NCBI GenBank assembly: GCA_900468065.1
Contig: UBTA01000008.1
Span: forward strand, 87,399-151,398
Source of the DNA: Hyphomicrobiales bacterium
GTDB lineage: Bacteria > Pseudomonadota > Alphaproteobacteria > Rhizobiales > Rhizobiaceae
Length of the DNA: 64,000 nucleotides
Direction of reading: 5' to 3'
Part shown: positions 1 through 9,506 of the stretch, piece after piece
Layout: the number at the start of each line of letters is the position of its first letter
Position numbering within the stretch: the stretch's first letter is position 1
Position numbers and translations under genes: made by a program
The notes under the pieces: generated by a model
Database searches by the model: none
Told to the model about the DNA's origin: nothing
The model's input: only the letters and a program-made list of their open reading frames with translations

Positions 1-1343
1 CGACCGATCAGGGCAAGCTTTCCGGCATCAATGCGACAGGCCTTCTGGCCGCCATGCAGGGCATCAGCCCGGCCGATGTCGGCACCACGACCTTCCGGCC
101 ATTCTACACGCCGGTTGCTTTCGGGGCCTTGGCCGGAACGTCGCGCGACGAGCACGCAGCGCCGGTGCGCAAATCGCCGCTGCACGGCTGGGCGCAGCGA
201 AACGGCGCTGTCTTTGTCGATTCCGGCCTCTGGTTCCGGTCGGCCTATTTCTCGCGTGGTGGCGAAAAGACCTGGCGTGAAAGCACGGATCGCGAAGTTC
301 GCAACGTCCGGGACAATGTCGGCCTCTGCGATGTTTCGACGCTCGGCAAGATCGAGATTTTTGGGCCGGATGCGGCCGAGTTCCTCAACCGCCTCTATTG
401 CAATCCGTTCCTGAAACTGCCGGTTGGCAAGGCGCGTTATGGCTTGATGCTGCGCGAGGACGGCATGGTCTATGACGACGGCACCACCAGCCGCCTGTCG
501 CCCGGCCATTTCGTCATGACGACGACCACGGCGCTGGCCGGTGGGGTGATGTCCCATATGGAATATTGCGCGCAGGTGCATTGGCCGGAGCTCAAGGTCC
601 GTTTTTGCTCGTCGACGGATCAATGGGCGCAGATGGCAATTGCCGGACCCAAGGCCCGGCACGTGGTGCAGGCGCTGGTCGAGGACGATATCTCCGATGG
701 CGCGTTTCCGTTCCTTGCCGCCGGTATCGTTACCCTGAAGGGTGGCGTCAAGGCGCGGCTCTTCCGGATCTCGTTTTCCGGCGAGCTTGCCTATGAGCTG
801 GCGGTACCTGCAGGCCTTGGTGACGCAGTGGCCGATGCCATCATGGGAGAGGGCAGGACGCATGGGATCTGCGCCTATGGGCTGGAGGCGCTCAACGTGC
901 TGCGCATCGAGAAGGGCCATGTCACCCATGCCGAATTCGATGGCCGGGTAACTCCGGATGATGCGGGCTTCGGGCGCATGGTTTCGGCGCAGAAACCGGA
1001 TTTCATCGGCAAGCGGCTTTCGACCCGCTACGGGCTGACGGCCGCCGATCGCATGCAGATGGTCGGGTTGAAGCCGGTGGAAGCCGACCAACATATCCGC
1101 GCTGGCGCGCATCTGCTGCGCGAAGGCGCAAAGCCATCAACGCTGAACGATCAGGGCTATGTCAGCTCCGCCTGCTTTTCGCCGACGCTGGGCCACGATA
1201 TCGCGCTGGCTTTCCTGAAGTCGGGCCGCGAGCGCTATGGCGAGCGCATCGTCGTCTGGGACAAGCTGGCGGGCGCCGAGGTCGTGGCTGAGGTCTGCAA
1301 CCCTGTCTTCGTCGATCCCGGCAATGCGAAGCTGAATTCTTGA
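1..1343 (+). CDS. soxA: Sarcosine oxidase alpha subunit, C-terminal part (5' end outside window)
   Basis: The reading frame is open from the first base, with codons starting at position 3, and about 447 residues are visible. They match the C-terminal half of heterotetrameric sarcosine oxidase alpha subunit: a linker followed by a GcvT-like aminomethyltransferase/tetrahydrofolate domain (motifs such as GLWFRSAYFSRGGE, VGLCDVSTLGKIEIFG and YGLEALNVLRIEKGH). The enzyme oxidatively demethylates sarcosine to glycine and passes the one-carbon unit to tetrahydrofolate. The N-terminal FAD/NAD region and the soxB/soxD genes would lie upstream. soxG follows within 13 bases. Truncation is only by the window edge. 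Confidence 0.93.
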   Translation, partial: TDQGKLSGINATGLLAAMQGISPADVGTTTFRPFYTPVAFGALAGTSRDEHAAPVRKSPLHGWAQRNGAVFVDSGLWFRSAYFSRGGEKTWRESTDREVRNVRDNVGLCDVSTLGKIEIFGPDAAEFLNRLYCNPFLKLPVGKARYGLMLREDGMVYDDGTTSRLSPGHFVMTTTTALAGGVMSHMEYCAQVHWPELKVRFCSSTDQWAQMAIAGPKARHVVQALVEDDISDGAFPFLAAGIVTLKGGVKARLFRISFSGELAYELAVPAGLGDAVADAIMGEGRTHGICAYGLEALNVLRIEKGHVTHAEFDGRVTPDDAGFGRMVSAQKPDFIGKRLSTRYGLTAADRMQMVGLKPVEADQHIRAGAHLLREGAKPSTLNDQGYVSSACFSPTLGHDIALAFLKSGRERYGERIVVWDKLAGAEVVAEVCNPVFVDPGNAKLNS

Positions 1344-1356
1344 GGTGGATGCGGAT

Positions 1357-1917
1357 ATGACCAGAACCTATATTTCCCGCCATCCCCTGAGCGATCTTCT
1401 ACCGCTGGAGCCCGGCATCCGCGCGATCGATCATCTGGATATTCCGCGCGCCGTCGCAATCGCCTCGGTGATGGCGATGGACGGCGAAGAGGCATCGGTG
1501 ACCGCAGGGTTGGCCGTATCGGGCGATGTATCCGTCCGGTTCGCCGGACCCGGCGAATGGCTGGTCCTGTCGCAATCGGACACGCCGGAGGGCTTGGACC
1601 GCGGGCTTTCGTTGCTGTTCGCTGAAGCGGCCTACATTTTCGACCAGAGCGATGGCCGCGTCGTTTTCAGGCTGTCCGGCCCCAATGCCCGGCGCATTCT
1701 TGCCAAGGGCATTGCCTCGGATCTGCACCCCACCATGTTCGAAATCGGCACGTCGTCGAACGTTCTTTGCGGCCATATCAGCGTCAATCTGGCCCGTACC
1801 GGTGAAAACGAGTTCGAATTGATCGTCATGCGCAGTTTCGCGGTGGCGTTGTTTGATGATCTGCGCGTGATGGGCCGGGAGTTCGATCTCTCCGCCGATT
1901 TCTCCACGCAAGGATAA
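1357..1917 (+). CDS. soxG: Sarcosine oxidase gamma subunit
   Basis: A 186-residue protein with the SoxG pattern: a short N-terminal segment, GEWLVLSQSD near the middle and FRLSGPNARRILAKG, a degenerate GcvT-like fold. It is the small structural subunit of tetrameric sarcosine oxidase. I chose ATG 1357 over GTG 1345 because GAGGTGG lies at a proper ribosome-binding distance before it; the longer start would sit almost on the soxA stop. It directly follows soxA, the usual order soxB-D-A-G. Confidence 0.9.
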   Translation: MTRTYISRHPLSDLLPLEPGIRAIDHLDIPRAVAIASVMAMDGEEASVTAGLAVSGDVSVRFAGPGEWLVLSQSDTPEGLDRGLSLLFAEAAYIFDQSDGRVVFRLSGPNARRILAKGIASDLHPTMFEIGTSSNVLCGHISVNLARTGENEFELIVMRSFAVALFDDLRVMGREFDLSADFSTQG

Positions 1918-2098
1918 AAGCGGCATCGCGTGACGCTTTTACGGCGCGACTGAAGGAGCCGATGGCGGGAATGGGCAAGACCTGTTCGCAGGGATATCTT
2001 TAACCGGCGCGACTTTGCCGGTACGGTTTCGAAAGCCAAGAATTCGCTTCATTGAGCGGGACGTTTTTTGCAAGCCGTCCCGAAACCGGAGAATACCC

Positions 2099-4525
2099 AT
2101 GAAAAGCCATGCCAGGGTCGTCGTTATCGGCGGCGGCGTCGTCGGTTGTTCGATTCTTTATCACCTGACGAAGTTCGGCTGGACCGATGTGGTTCTCCTG
2201 GAGCGTTCGGAGCTCACCTCCGGCTCCACCTGGCATGCGGCCGGCGGCATGCATACGATCAATGGTGATCCGAACGTCGCCAAGCTGCAGAAATATACGG
2301 TCGAACTCTACAAGGAAATTCAGGAATATTCCGGCCAGGACATTGGCCTGCACATGACTTCCGGCATGATGCTGGCGGCAACCAAGGAACGGTTCGACTG
2401 GATGAAGTCGATCCTGGCCAAGGGCCGCTACATGGGCCTGGATGCCGAGCTTCTCTCTCCGAAGGAAGCCCACGAGCTGATGCCGCTGCTCGATCCCACG
2501 CAGTTCGTCGGCGCGGTGTTCGATCCGGTCGAAGGCCATCTCGATCCTTATGGCACCACCCATGCCTACGCGAAATCCGCCAAGAAGAACGGTGCGGATA
2601 TCTACCTGCACACCAAGGTGGAGGACCTCGTCCAGCGGGAGGACGGCACCTGGCGGGTCATCACCAACAAGGGTGAGATCATTGCCGAGCATGTCGTCAA
2701 CGCTGCTGGTCTGTGGGCGCGCGAAGTCGGCCGGATGACAGGTCTTGAGCTGCCGGTGCTTGCCATGGAGCACATGTATCTCATCACCGAGGACATGCCC
2801 GAGGTGATCGAATTCAACCAGACGCGCGGCAAGGAGCTGATGCACTGCGTCGATTTCGATGGGGAGATCTATCTGCGCCAGGAACGCAACGGCATGCTGA
2901 TGGGCACCTATGAAAAGGCCTGCCGCCCGTGGTCGCCGATCACCACCCCCTGGGATTTCGGCCATGAGCTGCTGGCCGAGGATATCGAGCGGATCACGCC
3001 CGAGCTCGAAGTCGGTTTCCGCCACTTCCCGGCCTTCAACAATGCCGGTATCAAGAAGATCATCAACGGCCCCTTCACCTTCTCGCCGGATGGCAACCCG
3101 CTGGTTGGCCCCGTGCGCGGTCTTACCAACTACTGGTCCGCCTGCGCCGTCATGGCCGGCTTCAGCCAGGGTGGCGGTGTCGGTTTGGCGCTGGCCAACT
3201 GGATCATCTACGGCGATCCGGGTTTTGACGTCTTTGCCATGGACGTGTCGCGCTACGGCGATTTCGCCACGCTGGGCTTCACTAATGCCAAGGTACGAGA
3301 AAACTATTCCCGCCGCTTCTCGATCCGCTATCCGAACGAGGAACTGCCGGGCGCCCGTCCGTTCCTGACCACGCCGATCTATGACAAGCTCAAGGAAGCC
3401 GGCGCCGTGTTCGGTGCGTCCTTTGGGCTGGAAGCGCCGCTGTGGTTCGCGCCGAAGGGCGAGGAAGATAAATTCTCCTGGCGCCGTTCCAACGATTTCG
3501 ACGTTGTCGGTGCAGAAGCCAAAGCCGTCCGCGACAGCGTCGGTCTGATGGAAACATCGGGCTTTGCCAAATACACGATCACCGGCAACGGCGCCGAAAC
3601 CTGGCTCGACCGGATGCTGACCTGCCGCATCCCGGCCATGGGCCGCATGTCGCTGGCCCCAATGCTGAAGGATGACGGCAAGCTGATCGGCGATTTCACG
3701 CTGGCCAAGCTCGGGGAGGGGGATTTCCTACTCATCGGTTCGGGCATCGCCGAAGATTATCATATGCGCTGGTTCGAAAGCCATCTGCCGAAGGACGGCT
3801 CGGTGACCCTGAAGGCACTGAACCTGCAGCTGGTCGGCTTGTCGATCGCAGGCCCCAATTCGCGCGCCCTGATCTCCAAGCTGACGCATCTCGACATGTC
3901 CGACGCGGCGTTTGCGTTCATGGATATCCGCCGCATGAATCTCGGCATGGCACCGGCGATCGTCGGCCGTGTCAGCTATACCGGCGATCTTGGCTATGAA
4001 ATCTGGATGAAGCCGGAATATCAGCGCTATCTCTACGACCTGATCATGGAGGCCGGTGCTGAATTTTCCATCAAGCCGTTTGGCCTGCGGGCGCTCAATG
4101 CGCTCCGCGTCGAAAAATCCTTCGGCAGCTGGTCGCGCGAATATCGTCCGCTCTACGGCCCGTTCGAAGCCGGGCTCGGGCGATTCGTTGCTCTGAAGAA
4201 GGATGCGGACTTCATCGGCAAGCAGGCGGCGGCAAAGGAAAAGGCCGAAGGTGGCACGTTGCGGCTCAGAACCTTCATCATCGACGCCAAGGATGCCGAC
4301 GTCATCGGCGACGAGCCGATCTCGCTGAATGGCAAAGTCTGTGGTTGGGTGACCTCAGGTGGCTACGCCCATGCCTCCGGCGTTTCGGTCGCGATCGGCT
4401 ATGTTCCGAAGGAGGTTGCGGACGAAGCCGAGGGGTGGCAAGTTGAATTGCTGGGCGAAATGCTGCCCGCCCGTTTGCAGGCCCAGCCGCTTTTCGATGC
4501 CAACGGTTCGCGCATGCGGTCCTGA
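2099..4525 (+). CDS. Dimethylglycine/sarcosine dehydrogenase-like flavoprotein (FAD oxidoreductase + GcvT)
   Basis: An 808-residue two-module protein. The N-terminal half is a D-amino-acid-oxidase-type FAD domain (dinucleotide motif VVVIGGGVVGCSILYHL; SGSTWHAAGG contains the WHAAG histidine that carries covalent FAD in dimethylglycine and sarcosine dehydrogenases). The C-terminal half, from about residue 430, is a folate-binding GcvT/aminomethyltransferase region. The family demethylates N-methylated glycines derived from betaine or choline. The start ATG has GGAGA eight bases upstream, so the longer frame opening at 2015 is unlikely. It lies 181 bases after soxG and may share its role in methylglycine catabolism. 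The exact substrate (dimethylglycine or sarcosine) cannot be read from sequence. Confidence 0.88.
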   Translation: MKSHARVVVIGGGVVGCSILYHLTKFGWTDVVLLERSELTSGSTWHAAGGMHTINGDPNVAKLQKYTVELYKEIQEYSGQDIGLHMTSGMMLAATKERFDWMKSILAKGRYMGLDAELLSPKEAHELMPLLDPTQFVGAVFDPVEGHLDPYGTTHAYAKSAKKNGADIYLHTKVEDLVQREDGTWRVITNKGEIIAEHVVNAAGLWAREVGRMTGLELPVLAMEHMYLITEDMPEVIEFNQTRGKELMHCVDFDGEIYLRQERNGMLMGTYEKACRPWSPITTPWDFGHELLAEDIERITPELEVGFRHFPAFNNAGIKKIINGPFTFSPDGNPLVGPVRGLTNYWSACAVMAGFSQGGGVGLALANWIIYGDPGFDVFAMDVSRYGDFATLGFTNAKVRENYSRRFSIRYPNEELPGARPFLTTPIYDKLKEAGAVFGASFGLEAPLWFAPKGEEDKFSWRRSNDFDVVGAEAKAVRDSVGLMETSGFAKYTITGNGAETWLDRMLTCRIPAMGRMSLAPMLKDDGKLIGDFTLAKLGEGDFLLIGSGIAEDYHMRWFESHLPKDGSVTLKALNLQLVGLSIAGPNSRALISKLTHLDMSDAAFAFMDIRRMNLGMAPAIVGRVSYTGDLGYEIWMKPEYQRYLYDLIMEAGAEFSIKPFGLRALNALRVEKSFGSWSREYRPLYGPFEAGLGRFVALKKDADFIGKQAAAKEKAEGGTLRLRTFIIDAKDADVIGDEPISLNGKVCGWVTSGGYAHASGVSVAIGYVPKEVADEAEGWQVELLGEMLPARLQAQPLFDANGSRMRS

Positions 4526-4833
4526 CAGGCTCGATTGTGATCGCGAGCTTTCCTAGCCCCGGACGGCGCTAAACAAGCGGGCCGGGGGCTTGGCCGTGTT
4601 TAACGGTAGAATTCACGGTCTGATGCCCAAAAATAGGGCCTAAACTGCACTAGTTTTGATTTTTCGACTGTTTAAGCGTCAATATCACTAAAATGGGAAA
4701 GAAAATCAGGAAAGCATCATTTTACGCTTCACTTTTGGTCTGAAAGCATTATGGAATCCTCTATCGAAAAGGCTCAGAAAGAGCCACGAAAAGAAGAGGT
4801 CTGACCTACTAGGATCAGACCCGGGGGATATTG
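4526..4833 (+). other. Intergenic region upstream of the liv operon
   Basis: About 300 bases without a credible gene. The first part holds an imperfect hairpin near 4553-4590 (AGCCCCGG against CCGGGGGCT) without a T-run. The second half is A/T-rich, as expected for the liv promoter region; TTGATT-N17-TCAATA near 4657 is only a weak promoter match. A GGGGGA ribosome-binding site immediately precedes livH. I see no riboswitch or RNA gene. Confidence 0.5.
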
Positions 4834-5736
4834 ATGGAGTATTTTGTCCAGCAGCTCGTCAATGGGCTGACTCTTGGCTCGATTTACGGTTTGATTGCCA
4901 TTGGTTATACAATGGTTTACGGCATTATCGGCATGGTGAACTTCGCCCACGGCGATATCTTCATGCTCGGCGGTTTCGCAGCACTCATTGTTTACCTTGT
5001 TCTTGTGGGTTTGTTCGGCGGTATTCCGATCGCACTGGCCCTGTTCATCATGATCATCGTCGCAATGGTGATGACCGGGTTGTGGAACTGGGTCATCGAG
5101 AAGATGGCTTACCGGCCTTTGCGCGGCTCGTTTCGCCTGGCGCCATTGATTACGGCCATCGGCATGTCGATCGCTCTGTCAAACTTCATTCAGGTGACGC
5201 AAGGCCCGCGTAACAAGCCGATCCCGTCCATGGTATCGTCGGTTTACGAGGTGCTCGGCATCTCGATCTCGCTGAAGCAGATCATTATCGTGGTGGTGAC
5301 GGCGGTTCTACTGACGATATTCTGGTATATCGTCAATCATACGCCGCTTGGGCGGGCGCAACGCGCCACTGAGCAAGACCGCAAGATGGCCGCGCTGCTT
5401 GGCATCGATGTCGACAAGACAATCTCGATCACCTTCATCATGGGCGCGGCATTGGCTGCTGTCGCCGGCACCATGTACCTGATGTACTATGGCGTCATCG
5501 TCTTCACCGACGGCTTCACGCCGGGCGTCAAGGCGTTCACGGCTGCTGTTCTGGGTGGCATCGGTTCGCTGCCGGGTGCAGTGCTGGGTGGCCTGATGAT
5601 CGGTCTGATCGAGTCGCTGTGGTCGGCCTACTTCACCATCGACTACAAGGATGTCGCGACATTCTCGATCCTCGCCATCGTGCTGATTTTCAAGCCGTCT
5701 GGTATTCTGGGTCGGCCGGAAGTCGAGAAGGTATAA
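4834..5736 (+). CDS. livH: Branched-chain amino acid ABC transporter permease LivH
   Basis: A 300-residue hydrophobic protein of the LivH/BraD family (LGSIYGLIAIGYTMVYGIIG, MVNFAHGDIFMLGG, GFTPGVKAFTAAVLGGIGS). About eight membrane helices form one half of the inner-membrane channel of a HAAT-type importer. ATG 4834 is preferred to TTG 4831, which is directly adjacent; GGGGGA provides the ribosome site. It is the first gene of livH-livM-livG-livF-(small membrane protein)-livK. Confidence 0.95.
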   Translation: MEYFVQQLVNGLTLGSIYGLIAIGYTMVYGIIGMVNFAHGDIFMLGGFAALIVYLVLVGLFGGIPIALALFIMIIVAMVMTGLWNWVIEKMAYRPLRGSFRLAPLITAIGMSIALSNFIQVTQGPRNKPIPSMVSSVYEVLGISISLKQIIIVVVTAVLLTIFWYIVNHTPLGRAQRATEQDRKMAALLGIDVDKTISITFIMGAALAAVAGTMYLMYYGVIVFTDGFTPGVKAFTAAVLGGIGSLPGAVLGGLMIGLIESLWSAYFTIDYKDVATFSILAIVLIFKPSGILGRPEVEKV

Positions 5737-5740
5737 TTTC

Positions 5741-7309
5741 ATGGCAAACATTACCAACACACCTGAGAGCGCCGGCAGCAATCTGATGGCGCGGGCTCTG
5801 CGCGAGGCTTTTTATGCTGGCCTCGTGGCACTTGGTCTCTTCGTGCTGTTCGTCGGCCTGAAGACTGACCAGAACATCCTGAACGAGCTGATCCTCGTGC
5901 AACGCTGGGGATTGCTCGCAATCTTCGTCGTCATCGCTGCCGTCGGCCGTTTCCTGTCGGTTGCCTATATCCGGCCGTTTCTGGCTCGCCAGAAGGTAAC
6001 GAATGCCGTCACCGGCCTTCTTCCCGACAGCGTTGCCACGCGTTTCTTTCGCGTGCCGATCGTCGTTGTGGCGGCAGTGATTGCCATTCTGTTGATTTTC
6101 GCTGGGAACGCGATCGCAGCAGCCTTGCCTGCAGTGCTCGTTCCCTGGGTGACGATGATCCGTGCGCTGGCGATCATCTACGTGCTGGCGTTCGGCTTCT
6201 TCTATTTTCGTGTGTACATAGCTGCGCATTTCAACACGTTGGCCATTATTGCCCTTATTTTCTACCCGCCGGTCATGGTGTATTTCTTCGGCTACCAGGG
6301 GTCGCTGAAGTATGTCGATAACTTCGGCATCCAGATCCTCATCTATGTGATGCTGGCCTGGGGCTTGAACATCGTCGTCGGGCTGGCTGGCCTGCTCGAT
6401 CTTGGTTATGTCGCCTTCTATGCCGTTGGTGCCTATTCCTACGCGTTGTTGTCGTCTTATTTCGGCCTGTCGTTCTGGGTTTTGCTGCCAATGGCCGGCA
6501 TCTTTGCCGCTCTCTGGGGCATTATCCTCGGCTTCCCGGTGCTGCGCCTCAAGGGCGACTACCTGGCGATCGTGACGCTTGCCTTCGGGGAAATCATCCG
6601 GCTGGTGCTGATCAACTGGACGGCTGTGACCAAGGGCACGTTTGGTATCTCGGGCATTGCCAAGGCCTCGGTCTTTGGTATCTGGTCATTCGACGTCAGT
6701 GCGACGAACAATTTCGCCAAGGTCTTCGGGTTGCCGATGTCGTCGGCCTATTACAAGATCTTCCTGTTCTATCTGATCCTGGCGCTCTGCCTGTTGACTG
6801 CCTTCGTCACCATCCGTCTGCGCCGCATGCCGATCGGCCGGGCCTGGGAGGCCTTGCGCGAAGACGAGATCGCCTGCCGTTCGCTCGGCATCAACACGGT
6901 GACGACCAAGCTCACCGCATTTGCCACGGGCGCCATGTTCGGCGGCTTCGCGGGCTCCTTCTTCGCTGTCCGCCAAGGCTTCGTCTCGCCGGAAAGCTTC
7001 GTCTTCCTCGAATCGGCGATCATCCTTGCCATCGTGGTTCTTGGTGGCATGGGTTCGCTGGTGGGGATCGCGGTTGCAGCGACGGTGATGATCGGTGGTA
7101 CGGAACTGCTGCGCGAAATGACGATATTGAAGCAAATCTTCGGCCCGGATTTCACGCCGGAACTCTACCGCATGCTGATCTTCGGCCTGGCCATGATCAT
7201 CGTCATGGTCTGGAAGCCGCGCGGTTTCGTCGGCACACGTGAACCCACGGCCTTCCTGCGCGAACGCAAGAGTGTGTCCGGCAGCTTTACCAAGGAAGGG
7301 CACGGCTGA
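5741..7309 (+). CDS. livM: Branched-chain amino acid ABC transporter permease LivM
   Basis: A 522-residue membrane protein, the second permease of the system. The C-terminal 320 residues carry the LivM family pattern (GLNIVVGLAGLLDLGYVAFY, LKGDYLAIVTLAFGEIIRL, GGFAGSFFAVRQGFVSPESF). Roughly 200 extra N-terminal residues form additional predicted membrane helices, common in rhizobial LivM. It starts five bases after livH and its stop overlaps the livG start (TGATG), indicating translational coupling. Confidence 0.95.
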   Translation: MANITNTPESAGSNLMARALREAFYAGLVALGLFVLFVGLKTDQNILNELILVQRWGLLAIFVVIAAVGRFLSVAYIRPFLARQKVTNAVTGLLPDSVATRFFRVPIVVVAAVIAILLIFAGNAIAAALPAVLVPWVTMIRALAIIYVLAFGFFYFRVYIAAHFNTLAIIALIFYPPVMVYFFGYQGSLKYVDNFGIQILIYVMLAWGLNIVVGLAGLLDLGYVAFYAVGAYSYALLSSYFGLSFWVLLPMAGIFAALWGIILGFPVLRLKGDYLAIVTLAFGEIIRLVLINWTAVTKGTFGISGIAKASVFGIWSFDVSATNNFAKVFGLPMSSAYYKIFLFYLILALCLLTAFVTIRLRRMPIGRAWEALREDEIACRSLGINTVTTKLTAFATGAMFGGFAGSFFAVRQGFVSPESFVFLESAIILAIVVLGGMGSLVGIAVAATVMIGGTELLREMTILKQIFGPDFTPELYRMLIFGLAMIIVMVWKPRGFVGTREPTAFLRERKSVSGSFTKEGHG

Positions 7310-8199
7310 TGGCCCTTGAGACAGACACAATGACGAAAGATCCCATCCTCAAAGTCGACCATCTGTCGATGCGCTTCGGCGGCCTGATGGCCATCAACGA
7401 CCTGTCGTTCGAAGCCTATCGCGGCGACATCACCGCACTGATCGGCCCGAACGGGGCCGGCAAGACCACGGTGTTCAACTGCATCACCGGCTTCTACAAG
7501 CCGACGATGGGCATGATCACCATGCGGCAGAAGGCCGGCAAGGAATATCTGCTCGAACGCATGTCGGATTTCGAGGTCAACCGCGACGCCAAGGTGGCCC
7601 GTACCTTCCAGAACATCCGGCTTTTCTCAGGGTTGACGGTGCTGGAAAACCTGCTGGTCGCCCAGCATAACAAGCTGATGCTGGCCTCGGGCTATACCGT
7701 TCTCGGCCTTCTCGGCTTTCCGGCCTACAAGAAGGCTGCGGCGCAGTCGATCGAGCAGGCGAAATACTGGCTCGAAAAGGCAAATCTGACCGACCGGGCC
7801 GACGACCCGGCCGGCGATCTGCCCTATGGCGCCCAGCGCCGTCTGGAAATCGCCCGCGCCATGTGCACCGGGCCGGAATTCCTGTGCCTCGACGAACCGG
7901 CGGCAGGCCTCAATCCACGCGAGTCGCTGGTGCTCAATGAATTGTTGCGTAGCATCCGCAAGGATACCGGCACCTCGATCCTTTTGATCGAGCATGACAT
8001 GTCGGTGGTCATGGAAATTTCCGATCATGTCGTCGTGCTGGAATACGGCCAGAAGATTTCGGATGGCAATCCGGAACATGTGAAACACGATCCGAAGGTT
8101 ATTGCGGCCTATCTCGGCGTTGAGGATGATGAGGTCGAAGAGGTGATCGAACAGATCGAGGAAATCGCCGTTGCTGCACCAGGAGATACGCCCAAATGA
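7309..8199 (+). CDS. livG: Branched-chain amino acid ABC transporter ATP-binding protein LivG
   Basis: A 296-residue ABC ATPase with Walker A GPNGAGKTT, LivG-specific FQNIRLFSGLTVLENLLVAQ, a divergent signature LPYGAQRRLEIARAM, Walker B FLCLDEPAAGLNPRE and the switch histidine in LLIEHDMSVVM. It energises the LivHM channel from the cytoplasmic side. The C-terminal tail beyond residue 265 is very acidic (DDEVEEVIEQIEEI). The start ATG overlaps the livM stop, and the livF start overlaps its own stop. Confidence 0.95.
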   Translation: MALETDTMTKDPILKVDHLSMRFGGLMAINDLSFEAYRGDITALIGPNGAGKTTVFNCITGFYKPTMGMITMRQKAGKEYLLERMSDFEVNRDAKVARTFQNIRLFSGLTVLENLLVAQHNKLMLASGYTVLGLLGFPAYKKAAAQSIEQAKYWLEKANLTDRADDPAGDLPYGAQRRLEIARAMCTGPEFLCLDEPAAGLNPRESLVLNELLRSIRKDTGTSILLIEHDMSVVMEISDHVVVLEYGQKISDGNPEHVKHDPKVIAAYLGVEDDEVEEVIEQIEEIAVAAPGDTPK

Positions 8200-8921
8200 G
8201 CGATACCCTTCTGCATGTCAAAGACGTCGAAACCTATTACGGCAATATCCGGGCGCTTGGGGGCGTCGAAGTCGAAGTCAAGCGCGGCGAAATCGTCTGC
8301 ATGATCGGTGCCAACGGTGCCGGCAAGTCGACGCTGATGATGACGGTCTGCGGTAGCCCGCAGGCAAGGACCGGCTCGGTGACCTTCGATGGCCAGGATA
8401 TCACCCGCATGCCGACGCACGAGATTGCCCGGTTGCGGATCGCCCAATCGCCCGAAGGCCGCCGGATCTTTCCGCGCATGACGGTCTACGAAAATCTTCA
8501 GATGGGTGCCAGCCTCGACAATCTGAAATATTTCAACGAGGACGTGGAAAAGATCTTCACGCTGTTTCCGCGCCTCAAGGAGCGCCAGGCACAGCGCGGC
8601 GGAACGCTTTCGGGCGGCGAACAGCAGATGCTGTCGATCGGCCGCGCGCTGATGGCGCGCCCGAAACTGCTGCTTCTCGACGAGCCTTCGCTGGGTCTTG
8701 CACCGCTGATCGTCAAGGGCATCTTTGCGGCGATCAAGAAGCTCAATGAAGAGGAGGGGCTTACGGTTTTCCTCGTCGAGCAGAACGCCTTTGCCGCCTT
8801 GAAGCTGTCGCACCGTGGTTACGTCATGGTCAACGGCAAGGTGACGATGAGCGGCAGCGGCAAGGAATTGCTGGCCAATCCGGAGGTGCGCGCTGCCTAT
8901 CTCGAGGGCGGTCACCATTGA
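8196..8921 (+). CDS. livF: Branched-chain amino acid ABC transporter ATP-binding protein LivF
   Basis: A 241-residue ABC ATPase of the LivF family: Walker A GANGAGKST, signature LSGGEQQMLSIGRALM, Walker B LLLLDEPSLGLAPLIV, and FLVEQNAFAALKLSHRGYVM. It pairs with LivG as the second nucleotide-binding subunit. The ATG overlaps the livG stop by four bases (ATGA), so the two ATPases are probably translated in step. Confidence 0.95.
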   Translation: MSDTLLHVKDVETYYGNIRALGGVEVEVKRGEIVCMIGANGAGKSTLMMTVCGSPQARTGSVTFDGQDITRMPTHEIARLRIAQSPEGRRIFPRMTVYENLQMGASLDNLKYFNEDVEKIFTLFPRLKERQAQRGGTLSGGEQQMLSIGRALMARPKLLLLDEPSLGLAPLIVKGIFAAIKKLNEEEGLTVFLVEQNAFAALKLSHRGYVMVNGKVTMSGSGKELLANPEVRAAYLEGGHH

Positions 8922-9039
8922 CGGCATTCCGGCTCATGCCAGGGTTTTTCTGGGGGATGGGCCGGCTTGCATATCCGACATGTTGGAGCGTTACCGTGCG
9001 GTTTGAAAACCGCCGGTCGCTTTGAAAGGGAGAAAAGGG

Positions 9040-9384
9040 ATGCACGGCATTCTCTACGAAGAACCTTCGGTTCTGCATTTCGCTCTGATCACCGTCGTGA
9101 TGGGCGGATGGACGGCCTGGCGCACGGGAAAGAGTGCTGCCGAAGGCTGGAGCAGCTACCGGGTACTGGTGTTCTATACGCTGCTTCTGGGTGTGGCGAT
9201 CCGGTTCATCCATCATGCGCTTTTTAACGGCAGCATGTTGACTTTGCAGTACTATGTCGTGGACACGATCATTCTTTTGCTGTTTGCTACTGCAGGTTAT
9301 CGCTACTATCGTACGAAGCAGATGACCAACAATTACTACTGGCTTTACGAGAAGGTATCGCCCTTTTCGTGGAAGTCAAAATGA
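9040..9384 (+). CDS. Small membrane protein of the liv operon (DUF6867-like)
   Basis: A 114-residue protein beginning MHGILYEEPS. Hydrophobic stretches (FALITVVMGGWTAW, VLVFYTLLLGVAIRFI, YVVDTIILLLFATAGY) predict three membrane helices; the C-terminus is basic and cytoplasmic-like. I recall this as the DUF6867 family, found in rhizobia between livF and livK; its function is unknown. ATG 9040 is chosen because GGGAGAAAAGGG directly precedes it; TTG 9022 would place the ribosome site inside the gene. Operon position suggests a role with the LivHMGF importer, which is inference only. Confidence 0.8.
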   Translation: MHGILYEEPSVLHFALITVVMGGWTAWRTGKSAAEGWSSYRVLVFYTLLLGVAIRFIHHALFNGSMLTLQYYVVDTIILLLFATAGYRYYRTKQMTNNYYWLYEKVSPFSWKSK

Positions 9385-9506
9385 CAGAGGGAACCCCGCG
9401 TCAGAGCCTTTGATGCTGACACGGAGATAAGAATACCGGCGCGATTATGGTGGGTATCGTGACTGGTTTAAAAAGGCACCCGCTCAATTTTTTTGGGAGT
9501 AACAAG

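Noticed and set aside
1918-2098. Glycine riboswitch between soxG and the methylglycine dehydrogenase gene
   Set aside because: I looked because of the pathway, but none of the conserved glycine-aptamer core is recognisable.
2000-3025. 341-codon antisense frame over the dimethylglycine dehydrogenase-like gene
   Set aside because: The FAD-domain gene on the plus strand is unambiguous; the antisense frame shows no family features.
4553-4590. Hairpin after the dimethylglycine dehydrogenase-like gene as terminator
   Set aside because: The stem has a bulge and no T-run follows, so I do not call it a terminator.
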